Shown here: piece after piece, positions 10,960 to 22,900 of the stretch
Numbering within the stretch: the stretch's first letter is position 1
Layout: each line of letters starts with the position of its first letter
Assembly: GCF_002078875.1 (NCBI RefSeq)
Contig: NC_034413.1
Span: 67,080,802 to 67,144,801, forward strand
DNA: 64,000 bases
Reading direction: 5' to 3'
Origin: Numida meleagris
Lineage: Eukaryota > Chordata > Aves > Galliformes > Numididae
The notes under the pieces: model-generated
Databases searched by the model: none
Seen by the model: the letters and a program-made list of their open reading frames with translations, nothing else
What the model was told of the DNA's origin: nothing
Position numbers and translations under genes: made by a program

Positions 10960-12956
10960 TTCTAAATCCGAGATATTTCACCAAAACACCCTTAAATATT
11001 CTTGCATACCTTTGCACTAAGGCCGCTTCCTTTTCCAATGCATTTCAAAACGGGCCATTGCCACAGCGAGGATTTTAGTGCAATCCATCAATCTCACTAC
11101 ATTATGAACATCAGTAATGACAGAAAAACCTTCCTGGAATATTTGCTTGCTTATTTGGAGAGGGGAACTGATGAATATCATGACGTGTTGGAGCACAGTG
11201 CTGAGGAATTGATTAAGGCAAGCGGACAGAGAGGGCTGACTCAGATGTGCAGCCCCTCTGCTGACCCTGCAAGGGCTACAGGCCTGATCCTCAGTGCTGG
11301 AAATCCCAGCAGCACTCCTGAAGTTCTTCTAACATAAACCATACGAGATCCCTTGGCGATTCGTCACAAAAGAATCAAGAAATCACCCAAAAGCCTCAGG
11401 AACGGGGGGGGGGGGGACGGCCCTGACTTAGCGCATCCCCTGCTCCTACAGCAAGATGTAGGTCACATTGCACTGAAGGAGCACTCCTACACCAGCAGAT
11501 GCACCACTTATCCGCCTGCCCAGGTTTACAGAGCCGTAGCCTACAAATCTTGTTTTTGCAAATCGACTCTTTCCTTTTTTGTTTTTTTTTTAATTTCTCC
11601 AGATTCTTTAAAAGAAAAAAAAAAATAATAACTAGAGGCATAGAAAGATGGAGATAACCCTCTGGTAACCTCCACAGCACGTTCAGTAGCTGTCAACGTT
11701 AGGCTGCGTGTGTTCAAGGTCTGCGCTGCAGTGATTGAGTAATGTGTCTGGTGACACCATCTAAATATGAAATTATCTGTCTACCTACTTAAAGAGCTCG
11801 GCGTTAACACGCCGATAGCAGAATCTGACTTTTGCACCTATTAACGTATGATAATGTTATATGCCGGCTGCTACTTGAAAATGTAGGCATGCCTGCATAT
11901 TTTATTTACAGACACGTCTGGAAAATGCACAGCCCTCTGCTATTATTTTAGTACAGTAAACCAGAGCCTGTGAATTTAGAATAGAGCAGAAGAGAAAGGA
12001 GGAAAAAAAAGTTATGGAACTAACTTTCACTTCAAATAAGGTATAAATAGCTGTCAATCTCTCAGCTGGGATACAGAGGAGAATATATTTAACATCATTT
12101 ACTCCCCACTGCAAAAGAAGAAGCAAATTAAATGCAGCAGTAGCAGTATTAAAACGACAACATTTTCCAAGAACTTATCATTACAGAAAGTGAATCCCTT
12201 TCAAGTGTCAGCCCTTCAGGTACTTACATCACGGTGTTGTTGCTAACCTCTGATCCTCCTGCATTCAGCAGCACAATAAAGCAAGCCAGTTAAGTTACAT
12301 CAGACCCATAGATATTTTCTGTCATCGTCTTAAAGATGTGATATCATGCCATCACTGTTTAAGCATGTGAAATGAAGAGCCTGACCTCCTTGGCTCTGCA
12401 ATAGAGAGCAGAGAAGTTGCTGCTAAGGACAGCAGACCTGACTTCTACCCAGAGTATGGTAGAGGAGTGGAAAATGCTGAAATGCCAGCGCTGTCCTGCC
12501 CGCCTTCCCAATTCTCTTTCACGTTTTAAGCACCATTAATATTAAATACCCATCAAACTGAAAGACAGAACTTGAGAGTAACTTCTTAAATTGCTTTGCT
12601 CCTTCCATGTAATTATTAATTACTCTTGGAGAGCTGTGTTCAAAACCATCGTGATACAGCTTACAGCAATCCATCAATTGCCCACAAGCCCGTGATAATG
12701 GGAGGATGAGAAAGCCACACAGGTGGCCTGGAATAGCCACTTGAGAAATGGAAATTCCTATGGAGGATAGAAGGAAGAAACCCAGCAATTGTGTCCAACT
12801 GAAGGAAAAAGTATGTAAAGCAGGTACAATAAACACTGATTTTCTCTTTCTAAATGCTTAGTCTAACCCTTTACTTGCAGTAGGAACCTGGAAGGAAACA
12901 TGCACAAAGCTCCCAAAGCTGGGCGCTGTACCTCTGACCTTGGCAAACGTGACCGC
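10960..12956. other. Non-coding stretch between two CR1 tails
   Basis: No gene seen. It contains a run of 13 G at 11404-11416, a compact GC-rich hairpin at 11798-11815, and T-rich and A-rich runs around 11575-11630. No coding signal is convincing. Confidence 0.5.
11404..11416. repeat. Poly(G) tract, 13 bases
   Basis: Thirteen consecutive G. Tracts like this are length-unstable and often miscounted in assemblies. Confidence 0.9.
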
Positions 12957-13022
12957 AGCAAGGGGTTGGAACTGAATAATCTTTAAGGTCCCTTCCAACC
13001 CAAGACATTCTGTGTTTCTGTG
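12957..13022 (+). mobile_element. CR1 LINE, short 3'-end fragment
   Basis: GGGGTTGGAACTGAATAATC, then TTTAAGGTCCCTTCCAACCC and ATTCTGTGTTTCTGTGA match the 3' tail of avian CR1, sense strand. About 66 bases remain. It is closer to the modern consensus than the copy 2 kb upstream. Confidence 0.9.
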
Positions 13023-16005
13023 ATATCCAAATGCAAAGCCCTCGTTTTACCGATTTTCTATTTCAAGCATATCCCTATGCATGCCATCAGTAGTAAACAG
13101 TAGCTGTGAAAACCTACTCAGAGCAAGCACATTTCACCACATTTTGACAGATGAACAGGTAGAAAATAGCAGCTGAACATTCAGAGTTCATCAATGGGAC
13201 ACAGCTCCTGTCGGTGAGAGCTGACCCACCACACTGCCCCACTGCTGGCATTTAGCACATGGGGATCCGAGAAATACTGAAATAAATGAACTGTAAACTG
13301 CCATTCCTGTTGCATACTGCTAGAAACGACTTGCTTTGCAGCCGACTACTAATATCATATCACAGATGAAAAGGGCATTAATCTAGAAACGGTTTTAAAT
13401 GTGTAGGACTACAGGTTCTGAGCTAATGATTCATACAGTCATTTGCAACCATTAGACGACAAGGATAGGAGCTGCTAGTGCTTTTATTTCCCTGCTTGGT
13501 GTGGTAGCATCAATTTAAAATCTATCCCTGACACCGTGATGGATTTATGTGTGCGGTGGAACCCATAGCAGCCTTGTCAGAATTTTAAAATCTAGATTGC
13601 TATATACAATTACAGGTGTCACAATATGAAATAACAATCGAAGACAATCGAAGACACTTAGAGGAAAACTCGGAAAATTCCTGCGCACACCGTGAGAAGG
13701 CAGTTGCTTAATATTCCTCCATCACACTGTGATTATCTCACTTGGTGGAAGCGATATATTTTTACAGAACTTGATCTAAGGTTACAGCTCTCCTGAAAAT
13801 GACTTGCAGTCTTGAAATCCCGGAGGAGAAGGAAAAGTCTGAGGGATATTTTTAATGGGCAGATGTCATCTCCATGAACGTTTCACCAGCTGTCAATACA
13901 AAACCTTTTGTCTGGACTCTGTCTTGAAAAGGCACTCTAAAAGACCTGGGTTGGCAGATATTTTCATTCGTAACCTTTCCCTCGAGTAGCTAAAAGAAGA
14001 AATCTGCAGCATTAGGCATACGTCGCAGGGTTTGGATTATGCCGGTAAAAGCAGCAGCAGAGCTGAAAGCAGTGGGCCCCTTGGAGCCCCTTGGTAGCCA
14101 CAGTCCCACTGGATGGAGGTCAGCCCTCCCATCCTCCAAAGCCCACAGGAGCTCATTTGCTGCCACTCCCCAAAGCAACCTGACAGCAGTACTTCATTTC
14201 CACCGCCCTAATGAATGAGATCAAATGGCTGGGGGTGCTGGGAGACACACAAACCCAGGGGGATTGCTAACACGATGAAGACTTTATTTTTAAGTCACTA
14301 ATTGACATCCAATCATGGAAAGAGTAATGAAGAAATCATAGTTGTCTGGAGACCGCGTGGGGCTGGCAGACACACTCAATCCCTGTTCAGTAGGACAGGC
14401 TTGAGAAGTGCAGTGCAGTATTACAACGCGCACTATTATATTGGGCGATGGAAGAGGGATTGAAGGGGCAGAGATAGATGAGCATCATTTCAACCTTGTC
14501 AATGTGATGACTATCCAACTGCAAAAGGGAACAAGTTTTCTTACAGCAAGAGCACTTGGCCCCTTTGTTATACGGGAAAGGGGCTCTCACTGGGGTTTGT
14601 TGGGTAGGTTGGGTTTGTGGATTTTTTTTTTATTTTTTTTTTGGCTGTTCCTATTCCCTGGCATTTACTTGAGCTGAATGTGCTACAAAAAAACCATCTC
14701 TAGAGAAGACTGAGAATGTATGTCTGGATGTCTGGCAGCACAAAAACAGTAAACGTGGTTCCTGAGGACTTTAATTTAACAATGTTTAAATTTAATTAAA
14801 TTATTTGTATTGTACAATTAATTATGCTAAACCGCCTAAGCCTTGAATGGCTTTTAATCTAAATAAAACACACATAGCAAACCAGCAGCATTTGAGAACC
14901 ATGTAACCTTTCAAGAGCCATCCTGAAAAAACAAACAAGCAAAAACCCCAAGCTGCTAAGAAACCAAAAAGCACACTAAGACATTTCCTCAGACTATAGA
15001 GCAGCAAGTTATTCAGTCACCAGGAGAACCACATGGACTATAGCAGACACTTTGAGTTGCCTGTGAAGTTCTTTCTACTGACAATTAAAGATATATTGGA
15101 GAAATCAAAGTCTCTTTTGAGATTCACCATCTCTATCCCTTGCAACTCTCCTAAGTAAGAAAATTCAAAAGGAGAGAGCTGCTGAGCTGCCTGGTTTGCA
15201 GGGAATGAGCCACAAAGTGAAACAGAACTTCCCTGGATTACAACAAGGGGTTCAACGTTTGCCAAATGGCAAATGAAAGATTTAGGAAGTCCCATCTCTT
15301 TTTGAGCAGGGGGAATGAATTTGCATGTGCTATCACTATCAGATTTTAAATTATAGAAGGCCCTACATACACATGCACATTCATCAGTCTTTTACACAAC
15401 TGTCATTTTTATTCTAGTATTTTGACTGTAATGCTGTGGCTACTTAATGATTGTGATATTTAACCACAGAGCACAAACCATAACTGCTCCACTTCTAATA
15501 AGACTCTGACCTCTATTCTCCAGATGACAAACTGTGTAATTGGTTTCCAAAATACATGAATGTTCGTCAAATTCCACATTTCCTTGGATAAAAATATGAA
15601 AATATTTTATGAACTTACATTAAACATTCCTACCCAAATATTGTGCAAGATTTTGAGTAATACATGAAGACGACAACAACACTTTTATGACTACTGATAT
15701 GGAAATGCCATTTGCAGATTGGAACCATCCATCTCTACGTAGGCAGTCAGAGGATGATGCTATAACATCCTCTTTAGAATGGACATCAGCAGGTTTAATC
15801 TAAAATGTTAAGACTGAGTAAAGCGTTCTATTTTCTTAGGCATTCTTAGATCTTGCAACCAGCATTGATTCTGTGTTTGTGTAAAAACCTAACATCTCAT
15901 TCACTCGATAGGCCCTTTGGGGTGTAGTATTGTTCCTTCTGCTATTATGGACCATTGCCTTCAAATACTCTAACATCTGTGTTACATGATTACCAACTTC
16001 TCAGG
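13023..16005. other. Non-coding stretch, AT-rich
   Basis: No gene or clear interspersed repeat. It includes a 10-bp tandem duplication at 13634-13656, a GC-richer patch at 14040-14180, a T-rich run at 14620-14643, and a very AT-rich patch at 14768-14830 made of TTTAA/TTAAT strings. Confidence 0.5.
13634..13656. repeat. 10-bp tandem repeat, 2.3 copies
   Basis: The unit ACAATCGAAG occurs twice in direct succession, followed by the first three bases of a third copy. It is a small slippage-type duplication. Confidence 0.9.
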
Positions 16006-16072
16006 CTGAATGAGTCCCTGGTGCAACTTCACTGAAACCAATCAAATTATGCCAGGGTGAGCCTGACTCTTT
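16006..16072. repeat. Ancient amniote palindromic repeat fragment
   Basis: GAGTCCCTGGTGCAACTTCA, then CTGAAACCAATCAAATTATG and CCAGGGTGAGCCTGACTC resemble the widespread reptile/bird repeat with a core like 'ccctggtgtaactccattgaagtcaatggaattacaccagggtgaa'. The core is an imperfect palindrome here too: CCCTGGTGCAA on the left answers TTATGCCAGGG on the right. I recall the pattern from turtle and crocodilian genomes but not its database name. Confidence 0.45.
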
Positions 16073-16519
16073 GCCTTTCCACACTTCTTCTCAAAAGTTA
16101 CAGTGTGAATGATGCAATCCTTCACCTAACTTCTTCTAGATAAATAATCCAAGAAAATTTAAGTGCTCTGGAATAAATTACTCCAGAAAAATCCAGGATT
16201 GCTATTATAATTCTCTATGCAATTCCTAATTTTCAATACTAGAGCAGTCATTCTTAATTTCCCCTATCTCACAAAGATATAAAGTCAAAAAAAGAAGGAA
16301 AAGAAAAAAAGAAGGAAGTTGTTTAAATTAATTGGAACCTGCCATTTCTTTAGCACTTTTGGAAAGAAGCCTGATCCCCAGCTGTGCTTTCAAGCGTGGA
16401 TTCCTTGCAAGACAAAACAATGCACAGAAGTCCAGATGGGGAAGAAGAGGAGATGCCTCATGCATCCTTTGGGAGTCTTATGCATCTCTTTAATTTTTTT
16501 TTTTAAAGGCTATATTTGG

Positions 16520-16640
16520 AACCACGCAATAACTTAAGTTGGAAGGAACTCAAGAGGTCCAACCTCTGTCCATGCCAACTTCAGCGTTACGTTGGGTTGC
16601 AGATCTCTGCCCCTGCCCTTCAGTCCCCTCCTGGGTTAGC
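16520..16640 (-). mobile_element. CR1 LINE fragment, antisense
   Basis: AACTTAAGTTGGAAGGAACT, then CAAGAGGTCCAACCTCTGTC corresponds to the reverse complement of a CR1 3' end ('gttggaagggacctcaagaggtcatccagtccaacctc'). The right part (GTTGGGTTGCAGATCTC) resembles the next antisense block but fades out, so the right border is uncertain. The copy has lost the terminal octamer repeats. Confidence 0.75.
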
Positions 16641-17317
16641 TCTATGGACAGCCAAAGGACAGCAGGAACCCTTAATGGGGTTGTAACTGTCATTATTTGC
16701 AACAGCTACCTCATCAAGAGAGGTACTTCCGCAGGTAGGAAGGTGTCAGAAAATGGGTGTTCTGGCAAAGCTGATACAACAGAGCAGGAGATGAAGGGAA
16801 TGAGCTGAGAGGAACTTAACTGGGGGAAATGCAGGGGAGGTTGGAAAAACTGGGAAATACAATGTGGTTGAAAGGGGGGAAATTGTCAGAAGTTGCAAAG
16901 AATGATTGCGGAGGAAGATAAAAGACCTGCATATAATCAGAAGAAACAGATTACTTCCTAAACATGAACTACAGACGCACTGACCACAGGCTTCTCTTCA
17001 GTTCTGCCTTCTATTGATGCACAGCATCAAAGACGAAAAGACAATAAGGGAAATCCAGGATGGCATAGTTACTATAACAATTAATCCAAATATATATATT
17101 TATATACATAAGGCAAAATGTGCCAGACTAAAGTGGCATCGCAGGTAATCATGATCCTACCCAACACACAGAGACGAACTGGATCTTTTCAGGAATTCAT
17201 TTGAGCAGTCATATGTAACCAATAGGTATCAACATTAATATTAAAAAGCATTCAACTCTGGAGTGCTCTGAATTCAAGGCAGAAAGGTACCAAAGATTTA
17301 GATTTAGGTTTGATGGT
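16641..17317. other. Non-coding stretch
   Basis: Nothing recognisable apart from an AT microsatellite-like patch at 17090-17108. Confidence 0.5.
17090..17108. repeat. Short AT-rich simple repeat
   Basis: A run of alternating A and T, about 19 bases, with one TT interruption. Confidence 0.8.
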
Positions 17318-17540
17318 AGGCAGAAATTCTTACTCACAGGGTGGTGAGGCCCTGGCACTGCTGCCCAGAAAAGCTGTGGGTGCCCCAAACCTGGAGATGC
17401 TCAAGGCCATGCTGGAGGGAGCCCTGGGCAGCCTGAGCTGATGGGGGGCAGCCGGCCCATGCAGGGGGCTGGAACTGGGCGATCTTTGAGGCCCCTTCCT
17501 ACCAAAACCATTCTGTGATTCCATAATTCCGTGATGACTC
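17318..17540 (+). mobile_element. CR1 LINE 3' end, about 220 bp, sense
   Basis: From TTCTTACTCACAGGGTGGTG through GCTGCCCAGAAAAGCTGTGG, GGAGATGCTCAAGGCCATGC and GCCCTGGGCAGCCTGAGCTG to GGAACTGGGCGATCTTTGAG, this follows the end of CR1 ORF2 and its 3' UTR. It closes with degenerate terminal repeats (ATTCTGTGATTCC, ATTCCGTGATGA). It is 5'-truncated within the ORF2 C-terminus. The matching 168-codon open frame on the minus strand is simply the antisense of this element plus its flank. Confidence 0.95.
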
Positions 17541-19728
17541 GGTCCTGCAGTCACTATGCAGGGTGTCTCCTCAGTAAGCACAGGAGGGCGTGGAGACTTC
17601 CAGGATGATGTGTCCCAGTCACCACAGGGATGGACAAATTGTCCCTTCTCTGCTACCAAGCGATTTTCAACCGACTTACAAACTAGCTGCACCGACGACA
17701 AAGTCAAGCTGATAACCAGTAAGTCCAAGTGGGCAGACAAGAAAGGTTTATAAAATCCACTCATAGTACAGTTTATTGTACCATAAATTATCACAATACT
17801 TATCCTTCTCAGATAAATACATATTAAACATTGCAAACCGCGAAGAGATTATATACATATTCGAAACATGTATTTTGCCAGCAATACTCCCTGCCATATT
17901 TCCAGTAAATATTATTTGTAATCCCTATTATTGCTGTGAGATTCGGGGATCTCTCTGCTGGCTGCTGTGATATTTTAAGTGTTAGCAACATAAACGATCA
18001 TTGCTCACATTGCCTGACAAGACACCAGCTCCCTGTTGTTTCATAAGAGTGCTCCTATCTGTATTATTTAACTGTCGGATACTTTCAGAGGGGACTGGAA
18101 TTTATGCATTGCATTCTATCAATGATGGATAACAGTAAGCTATGACTGAGTAGGAATTACAGAATTATTGATTAAATCGAGTTACTCAAATCCTATGATT
18201 CATTTTCTTCATGGTATGCAGAAAATAATTTATCAGTCTCACAATCTTGTCATTTTAATATCTGTAGCGTAATTTAACTTTCATTGGTAGCAGGAGTCTT
18301 CAAGAGCAGTTTATGATCTTGGCTAGAGAGAACTAGAAATAAAACCTCTTAATAAATGTGTTAGAATTTACATGCTTCTTCTAAAAATAGATTATTTGCT
18401 ATGATATGCATATTATATATACTGAAAATGATTAAGCGACATAGGGAGAAGAAGGAAGTATAAAAGAGAAGAACCTTCAATTAAATAAAAAAGTTGAAGG
18501 GAGAAATTAGCTTCTGAAAGATATGGGAGGTAGAGCACAAGTCCATAACTTCCTCGTGAGATTTTATTCCTGAGTCTTCCATTAACAAGGCATATAAAAG
18601 GGATTGGGGACACTGTGGGAACAAGACTGAGTTGTCTTACTGAAAATTCAAAAGTTTGGGGGATTAACTGAACAGTAACAATGCCAGCGAGTCCACTTGC
18701 TTTAGTAGATGCTCTTCATTTTTTTGACTGCTCTGAAATGAGCATCTCATTTAATACCACTTGTAAACCTAATTTCATTGGCAGCATGTAAGAGTTAAAA
18801 GGATAATTTTTATAAAAACATGAGGCATTTGCTTAAAATACAATTTTTGTTCACGACAAGAAGTTTGTCATACTTTTGGCAAGGTTATACATGATTGCCT
18901 TTTTATTTTTGGCTGTTACAGAGGCTAATGGCATACTAAAAATCTTCTTTCATGTACAAATTAATTACGTCCTTCTGCAATTCGTATTAGCCTGTCTCAC
19001 TCTCCATTCAGAGGCTTTTAAAAGGTTTATACAGAACCAGTGGATGTTCTCGTTTATTGTGCACACAACCTCAATTACCCACTTTGCCCAACTTGAAAGC
19101 AGAAAGACTGGATACAGCCCTTTGTCAACATGCAGTAATCTGGCAGAAAAATTAAGTGACATAAAGTTTTCTTCAAAATAATAATAACGAAATATTTAGT
19201 TACCACAGAGAAACGTGTGCTCCCCAATGACAGAAGTGCATACTAGCAACTTGCCAAGCTCTGGGTTTCACTCCTGTTTCTGTGAAAACACACCTGATAC
19301 ATCCATCCCTCACCATTACCTGAAGATCAGAAAGGAATTTGTTCTGCTTGAATTCAAAAGATGACTTTTTCAGGACTCCAGTTAAGAGAAAATTCAGCCA
19401 TATTACTCTCTTAGATAACACAGTTCTTTAAAATTACTATTATTTTTTCAGCGTTTGGTTAAAGGCTTCTGATGTGCCCTACAATATCAGTTGCAGAGAT
19501 GAAGCAAGCTTACTTCTTTCCAGTCTGTATTGCCGTACATTTTGAGACAGTAGTTTGGGAAACCACATTCCAATGGGAGCCCCGTGCTGAGCAGCCTGGG
19601 GAATTACACGTTAGAGTGAGAGACCCTGAGTTACAACCAACATGACTTAACGACTGCTCTGTTACAACAAGCTTGAAATGGGTTCTCTCATTTTCTACAC
19701 ACGGGAATTTTCAAGAAAATGTTTATGC
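17541..19728. other. AT-rich non-coding stretch between two CR1 copies
   Basis: No gene seen. The segment is rich in TAAT/ATTA strings and poor in CpG, and has no repeat I can name. It could include conserved non-coding sequence, which only cross-species alignment can show. Confidence 0.5.
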
Positions 19729-19905
19729 AATCACAGAATGGCTTGGGTAGGAAGGGATCTCAAAGATCATCCAGTTCCACCCCCTGCCATGGGCTGGTTG
19801 CCCCCCCTCAGCAGCTTAGGCTGCCCAGGGCCCATCCAACCTGGCCTTGAGTGCCTCCAGGGATGAGGCAGCACACAGCTTTGGGCAGCAGTGCCAGGGC
19901 CTCCA
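19729..19905 (-). mobile_element. CR1 LINE 3' end, antisense
   Basis: AATCACAGAATGGCTTGGGT, then GGAAGGGATCTCAAAGATCA, CCATGGGCTGGTTGCCCC, GGCTGCCCAGGGCCCATCCA and GGCAGCAGTGCCAGGGCCTC are the reverse complement of a CR1 3' UTR and the last ORF2 codons, in the correct order. It is close to the modern consensus and therefore one of the younger copies here. It is 5'-truncated at about 19905. Confidence 0.95.
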
Positions 19906-22900
19906 AAAAGCCCCCAAAAAGTATTTTTTGTACAAGAATGTTGACATTTTTTAAGCACAGAAAAAAAAATTATTTTCTATTTCACTCCCTCTTAGCATGT
20001 CATGCTTTGTGTCATTTGATAATATACATGACTAGGTTTAATAGTCAATCGTTTTGCAAATCCAATTTGACTACCTAACAGGGTTTAATTTACATGATGA
20101 TACAATTTCTCACACCAGAAAGCATAGTAACCCTTCTTCTTTGGAGGTTAATGGTGATCTAGCTTAAAGCCCAAAAGATAATTACAAGGAATGTGCTTCA
20201 GGTGACAAAGTACTTTTGACAATCCCAGACTGTTGATAGCTTTTTAATTATACTTCTTCTCACCATAGGAAACAGCATGCTTTCTCCTAAATAGTCTGAA
20301 GGCATTTCGGTCTTGTTTATTTATTTATTTTTTCCATAAATTGCTAAGCACTGTGATCAATACTTTTAACTGACTGCTACCCCAGGCTCTGCTTCCTTGC
20401 TTTCCTTTTTCAGAGGAGAGATTAAACTTTGGGTTAATTTTTTTCCCCATATGAAATGAAATAAAAAAAGAGCATCAAGAGAAGAATACAAACATCTATT
20501 GACTTGCTTCCTGTCTTCTGCACCTATTTGATATTTTGTGACATTTAGAAATTGAAACTTTGCAGGATTTTTAGGTGTGAGCTTTGCTAACAGAGAAGGT
20601 CAGGCTCTTAAGTAACAAGGCAGTTCATGATTATTAAATATGACCAAAAAAGGGGAAATCTAGTGGCTGATTTTGCATATTGCTGTGTTTTCTGGATACT
20701 TTTCTGCTCTTGCTTTACTCTGCAGATACAAAAAGGCTGCTCTGGCCAAAGGAAGAAAGTAATTGTTCTAAATGAATGTGGTGCACGGCCTGAGTAATAG
20801 CATACAGGTCTACGCTTTTTCCATTTACTTTATATGCAGGAGTTGATTGTCTTTTATGCCACTGAAATTAGTTTCCAACTAGTATTTATGTGTCTTACAA
20901 CAAATTGTTTATCACTTTCTCTGATTAAATGCACTCTTAATAACACCCAACTTTAAAAGTCTTTTCAATTTGGAGCCCGCAGCTCCACCGTGGCCCCTCC
21001 CAGCCCCTCCTGCAGCCCTTAAATAAACACCTCCGGTATTTAATGAGGAGAACAGAAAAGGGAAAAATGAGACCAGGATGTAAGCGTTTCTCAAAAAAAA
21101 CGAATAGAAAAAAAAGCATGCAGAAAGCAGATTTGATACTTGCAGGCATCAAAACCACTTCTGGTGGAAATGAATTAAAGGAGTAACATCACCTCTGCCC
21201 CCAGGCTTTTGCTGTACCTCCGTTAGGAATATACACGGAAAAAACCAAGTCCTCTAGAGGGGCATATAGGAATGAAACACAAAGCGAATCGCTGAACGGT
21301 GAGACTTGGGATAACTTTTAGTTTTGTTTCATGTATAGCTCACATTGTCTCAATGAGTGAAACCTACTCCTAGCTGGATGAGCTGCCTTTACGTTGGGCA
21401 CCACGTAGGGGCAGCTAGACAGAGCTCTAGGCTACGTGCTCTTGCAAGCAAAGCAAACAAGAAAGAAAGCGCTGACATAGTATGCGATTTCTGAATAATA
21501 CTGTTTGTTTATAAGCAAACAGGCAGCTCCACACTTTTGAAAGCTAAATTGGAATAACCCCCACCACCTCCACAAATGTAAAGGCACATCGTTGCTAAGG
21601 ACTTCCTGTGTATTTACATTCCTGTCATAAATGACCTTCTCTTTCACTGTATGAAATACACTGTTCATTGTATAATATGCCCTTATTAAAGCCCAGTGAC
21701 AGCGGAGGGCAGCATATTAAAAACATGCCACGGTTAAAACATTCCATGTTTCTGTTTCCTAAAATAAAAATGGAGCTTTGTGTACAGTGCTGTTCATACT
21801 TCAAAAGATGTGCTATTGCCTAAAGTACGGTTACATGGAAGTGCCTTATCACTGATGTTACATTTGAATCCAGAAATAATAAAAAGCTCAGTAACTGAGT
21901 TGTAGCTACACATAGTCACTGCAGCCAGAGCCCTGCTACTTGCTTGCTGTGGAAAACTACTATGTTTGCTGGTGGAAATTAGAGTGGTCTTATTCTGTCT
22001 GATTTATTTGAAGTTTTGAGGACAGACTGAAATAGCAAAGAGCATCTTGGGTTTGCACTCGTGTTTCCCAGTATAGATGTATGTAGGTTAATAGATAGAG
22101 CAATTGGGACCAAAATTATGGAAGTTAAAAAGTGCTGAGCAGGGTGGGTTTTTTCAGGGCCCCAACAAAAGGCCTACAGGTGGCAGAAGCTGCAGGTCTG
22201 TCTTCCCTCCTGTCTCTGCACCGCAGCAAGGAAGACTTCCATTAGCTTACCATAATCCTCAACTATTGAAATACATGAGCTCAAGTTTATGCCAGAAAAT
22301 TGCAAACAATTTTTTCTACTTCCTAGGTATCCTTTGGGTCCTCCAGCAAACTTTCTTATCCTTAGTGAACCTCAACAACCTGCGTGAATTTCAGGAATTG
22401 TGAGCTTTCTTTTTCTTCTTAGTTATTTGGACATAAAAGCATCCAGTCAGAACTGTAAGTATTTTTAACATCCTTCTAGTTCTTCCTTTCCTCTGGGCGT
22501 TATTCCCTTCGTATATCACAACGTGGCCATCAAAGGCATTGTATCTGATTTACTTCCCTGTAATAGTTTATTTTCTACACAGGTCAACACTTTCAAATTG
22601 ACTTTTTTCTTTCTGCCCCATTATCTTCGTGTTTTCAAATAACTTAATGTCAATGTATTCAATCTATGATTTTGCCCCATCAAAAATCCATCTTAAAACA
22701 GGTTTCAGATGTAACAGCTTTCGGTGCCACTTCTAGTACCAGACAGCCCATGCAGAGTGCAGATTTCACAGTCATTTTCATCCTCTCTATGTAGCTGTAT
22801 AGCCATTAAAATAAGCTGAGAACCTGCATAAATATTCGGGGTCAAAGTATGATGTAGAGAGTTTTATGCACAATACAGATTTCTCCCTGCATTATTTTAT

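Noticed and set aside
17330..17836. Minus-strand frame of 168 codons
   Set aside because: Its C-terminal part is the antisense of the CR1 3' end at 17318-17540; the remainder resembles nothing known.
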